Assembly (NCBI GenBank): GCA_903933085.1
Contig: CAIZIN010000009.1
Coordinates: 1 to 13,699 of the forward strand
Direction of reading: 5' to 3'
DNA: 13,699 nt
From: an uncultured bacterium
GTDB lineage: Bacteria > Patescibacteriota > Minisyncoccia > Phycocordibacterales > CAIZIN01
Of this stretch, positions 12,802-13,699 are shown piece by piece (the first letter of the stretch is position 1; each line of letters begins with the position of its first letter). Both the position numbers and the translations under genes were made by a program. Under the pieces are notes generated by a model. It made no database searches and had not been told where the DNA came from. It was given only the letters and a program-made list of their open reading frames with translations.

Positions 12802-12816
12802 GTAGCAAACCCCCTC
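12788..12816 (-). terminator. Hairpin after the smaller fibronectin-protein gene
   Basis: GAGGGG-A-TTTGC pairs with GCAAA-C-CCCCTC (12-base arms, one mismatch) around AAGTA. It starts 2 bases after the stop of the upstream gene. Only a weak U-tract (AUUUUC) follows on the minus strand, so termination may be partial and read-through into the larger gene is possible. Confidence 0.6.
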
Positions 12817-12818
12817 GT

Positions 12819-13361
12819 TTATGGAACCTTTCCAATTCGCAGAAAAACCTGAGTTTCTCCTGATTTGATCATATAGACATAAGAGAGTATCCCATTTGAA
12901 ACATTAACAGTCTCTAAAACCTCCCAATTCGAAAGATCATTGGATTTTTCGACCCTGTAGTTTCCATTTTCAGCCACAGCCCATGATGAAGAAAAAGATC
13001 CATAGGGGTTTCCCGATGAAGGACCAGCTAATTGACGACTTAAATTAACTGAGATAGTTGTAAAAACTATTTCTTCAGATAAATCAGATTCTTCTCCTAC
13101 ACCAACTGCTTTAACGGCGGCATAATAAGTCGTTTCTGGCTGAAAACCATTAACTATCAAGGCTACGGTCTTAACCCCTGAAGCAGTATTTTTTACATAG
13201 ACGGTTTTAGTATAAACTCTACTAGTTGTTCCTATGCAAACTTTATACCCCACACATTCTGGAACGTCAGGATTTCTGTCCCACGTGAACCTTGCCCTCA
13301 ATGCGAATGCATCTGAGGCAAGCACAAACAAAACTAACAAAATTCTAAAGAACACAAACAT
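12819..13361 (-). CDS. Secreted fibronectin type III-like protein
   Basis: 180 residues. Residues 1-20 (hydrophobic core FFRILLVLFVLA, then SDAFA) form a signal peptide with a likely cut after AFA. Residues 21-102 look like a fibronectin type III domain: FTWDRNPDVPECVGYKVCIG is the start, FQPETTYYAAVKAV the conserved L-x-P-x-T-x-Y strand, and EEIVFTT the end. The C-terminal part (about 125-178) contains YRVEKSNDLSNWEVLETV and ends VFLRIGKVP. This resembles a small C-terminal beta module with SxDLxxW and a final FxR strand that I associate with secreted proteins of Verrucomicrobia and relatives. There is no enzyme motif. The start is well supported by AAGGAG 6 bases before the ATG. It is followed on the same strand by the larger fibronectin protein, which suggests a shared surface role. 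Confidence 0.8.
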   Translation of the reverse strand: MFVFFRILLVLFVLASDAFALRARFTWDRNPDVPECVGYKVCIGTTSRVYTKTVYVKNTASGVKTVALIVNGFQPETTYYAAVKAVGVGEESDLSEEIVFTTISVNLSRQLAGPSSGNPYGSFSSSWAVAENGNYRVEKSNDLSNWEVLETVNVSNGILSYVYMIKSGETQVFLRIGKVP

Positions 13362-13367
13362 TTGTAT

Positions 13368-13373
13368 CTCCTT
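13368..13373 (-). promoter_or_regulatory. Strong Shine-Dalgarno of the smaller fibronectin-protein gene
   Basis: AAGGAG on the minus strand, 6 bases before the ATG at 13361. Unlike most genes in the window, this one appears to have a conventional leader. No convincing promoter was found in the 70 bases upstream. Confidence 0.8.
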
Positions 13374-13440
13374 TTTATGTTTTATTTTAACCTACTAAAT
13401 CCTAACATTAAATTTTAAGGAAGTCGATTACAAATAAATG

Positions 13441-13482
13441 AAAATACAAAAAAACCGCTATTTAAGCGGTTTTTTGTATTTT
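13441..13482. terminator. Bidirectional terminator
   Basis: CCGCT/AGCGG stem with loop ATTTA, extended by A7 and T6 runs and then by AAAATAC/GTATTTT. Both directions give a U-tract. On the minus strand it would end whatever gene lies to the right and insulate the fibronectin-protein genes. Confidence 0.85.
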
Positions 13483-13496
13483 CTATTTCTTATTTA

Positions 13497-13515
13497 ATCA
13501 CGTTCATTCCTTACA
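13497..13515. repeat. 19-bp repeat, copy 1
   Basis: ATCACGTTCATTCCTTACA; matches copy 2 at 13681-13699 in 18 of 19 bases. Its first part, with the preceding A (13496-13506), is also present as a perfect 11-base inverted copy at 13667-13677. Confidence 0.7.
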
Positions 13516-13542
13516 GGAACAGTAGCTATAAATATTTTTTTA

Positions 13543-13698
13543 CTAAAAAATTTCATAGCCTTGCCTCGCGCCGTCGCGCTCCGGCTTTTGGTTGTTCTTA
13601 TTCACAACCAAACCTTTTGGATATAATTTTCGTTTTGCTAAACTCAATTCTATCTCAAAAGCTTTGTGAACGTGATTTAGATCACGTCCATTCCTTAC
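13543..13698 (-). CDS. Possible C-terminal end of a gene running off the right edge
   Basis: On the minus strand one frame is open from the window edge for 51 codons to a TAG at 13543-13545. The peptide includes HKAFEIELSLAKRKLYPKGL and ends QGYEIF. It is too short to assign, and I recognise no family. The terminator at 13441-13482 lies about 60 bases beyond, as would suit a real gene end. Against this, the stretch contains a direct and inverted repeat and a sharply GC-rich patch, so it may be a non-coding intergenic repeat that happens to be open. Confidence 0.3.
   Translation of the reverse strand, partial: VRNGRDLNHVHKAFEIELSLAKRKLYPKGLVVNKNNQKPERDGARQGYEIF
13667..13687. repeat. Small inverted repeat at the right edge
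   Basis: ACGTGAT (13670-13676), loop TTAG, ATCACGT (13681-13687). It joins the inverted copy and the second direct copy of the 19-bp repeat into a hairpin. Confidence 0.6.
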
Positions 13699-13699
13699 A
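13681..13699. repeat. 19-bp repeat, copy 2 (may continue off the right edge)
   Basis: ATCACGTCCATTCCTTACA, one base different from copy 1, 184 bases away. The window ends at the last matching base, so the true length of the repeat is unknown. Confidence 0.7.

Overview
The window looks like part of a small-genome bacterium of the Candidate Phyla Radiation (Patescibacteria), most likely Parcubacteria/Paceibacteria. This is inferred from three things. The 16S rRNA gene departs from universal primer sites and carries two large hairpin insertions. Most genes lack a Shine-Dalgarno sequence, and intergenic regions are AT-rich with long perfect hairpins. One secreted protein has fibronectin repeats, a poly-glycine linker and a short leucine-rich C-terminal helix. 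No database search was possible, so the lineage is a judgement from sequence features only.

Layout. Bases 1-1460 are the 5' three-quarters of a 16S rRNA gene on the minus strand; its 3' end and the rest of the rrn operon lie off the left edge. Bases 1461-1888 hold the rrn leader, a strong sigma70-type promoter, the argS terminator and two hairpin repeats. From 1889 to about 10560 is a housekeeping block. On the minus strand are argS, dut, glyA, a P-loop nucleotide kinase, a Nudix protein, a dCMP deaminase-like fusion and a nucleotidyltransferase. On the plus strand are thyA followed by a HIT protein, and a DHFR-family gene. From 10574 to 13361 are two minus-strand secreted proteins with fibronectin type III-like modules. 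The right edge has a terminator, a short repeat present in direct and inverted copies, and possibly the tail of a further gene.

How the genes work together. Six of the genes fit one pathway, thymidylate supply. Dut (dUTP to dUMP) and the dCMP deaminase-like protein (dCMP to dUMP) would make the substrate. ThyA methylates dUMP to dTMP and converts methylene-THF to DHF. The DHFR-family enzyme and GlyA would regenerate methylene-THF. The P-loop kinase next to glyA and divergent from thyA could phosphorylate a dNMP or act on another small substrate; its substrate is not shown by the sequence. The HIT and Nudix proteins fit nucleotide clean-up roles.

The most striking pattern is at the gene starts. 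Seven genes that begin transcription units have a TAnnnT -10-like hexamer ending 6 or 7 bases before the start codon and no Shine-Dalgarno sequence, which points to leaderless mRNAs. Two genes (the Nudix gene and the smaller fibronectin gene) have strong Shine-Dalgarno sequences instead, and the Nudix gene is also GC-richer than its surroundings.
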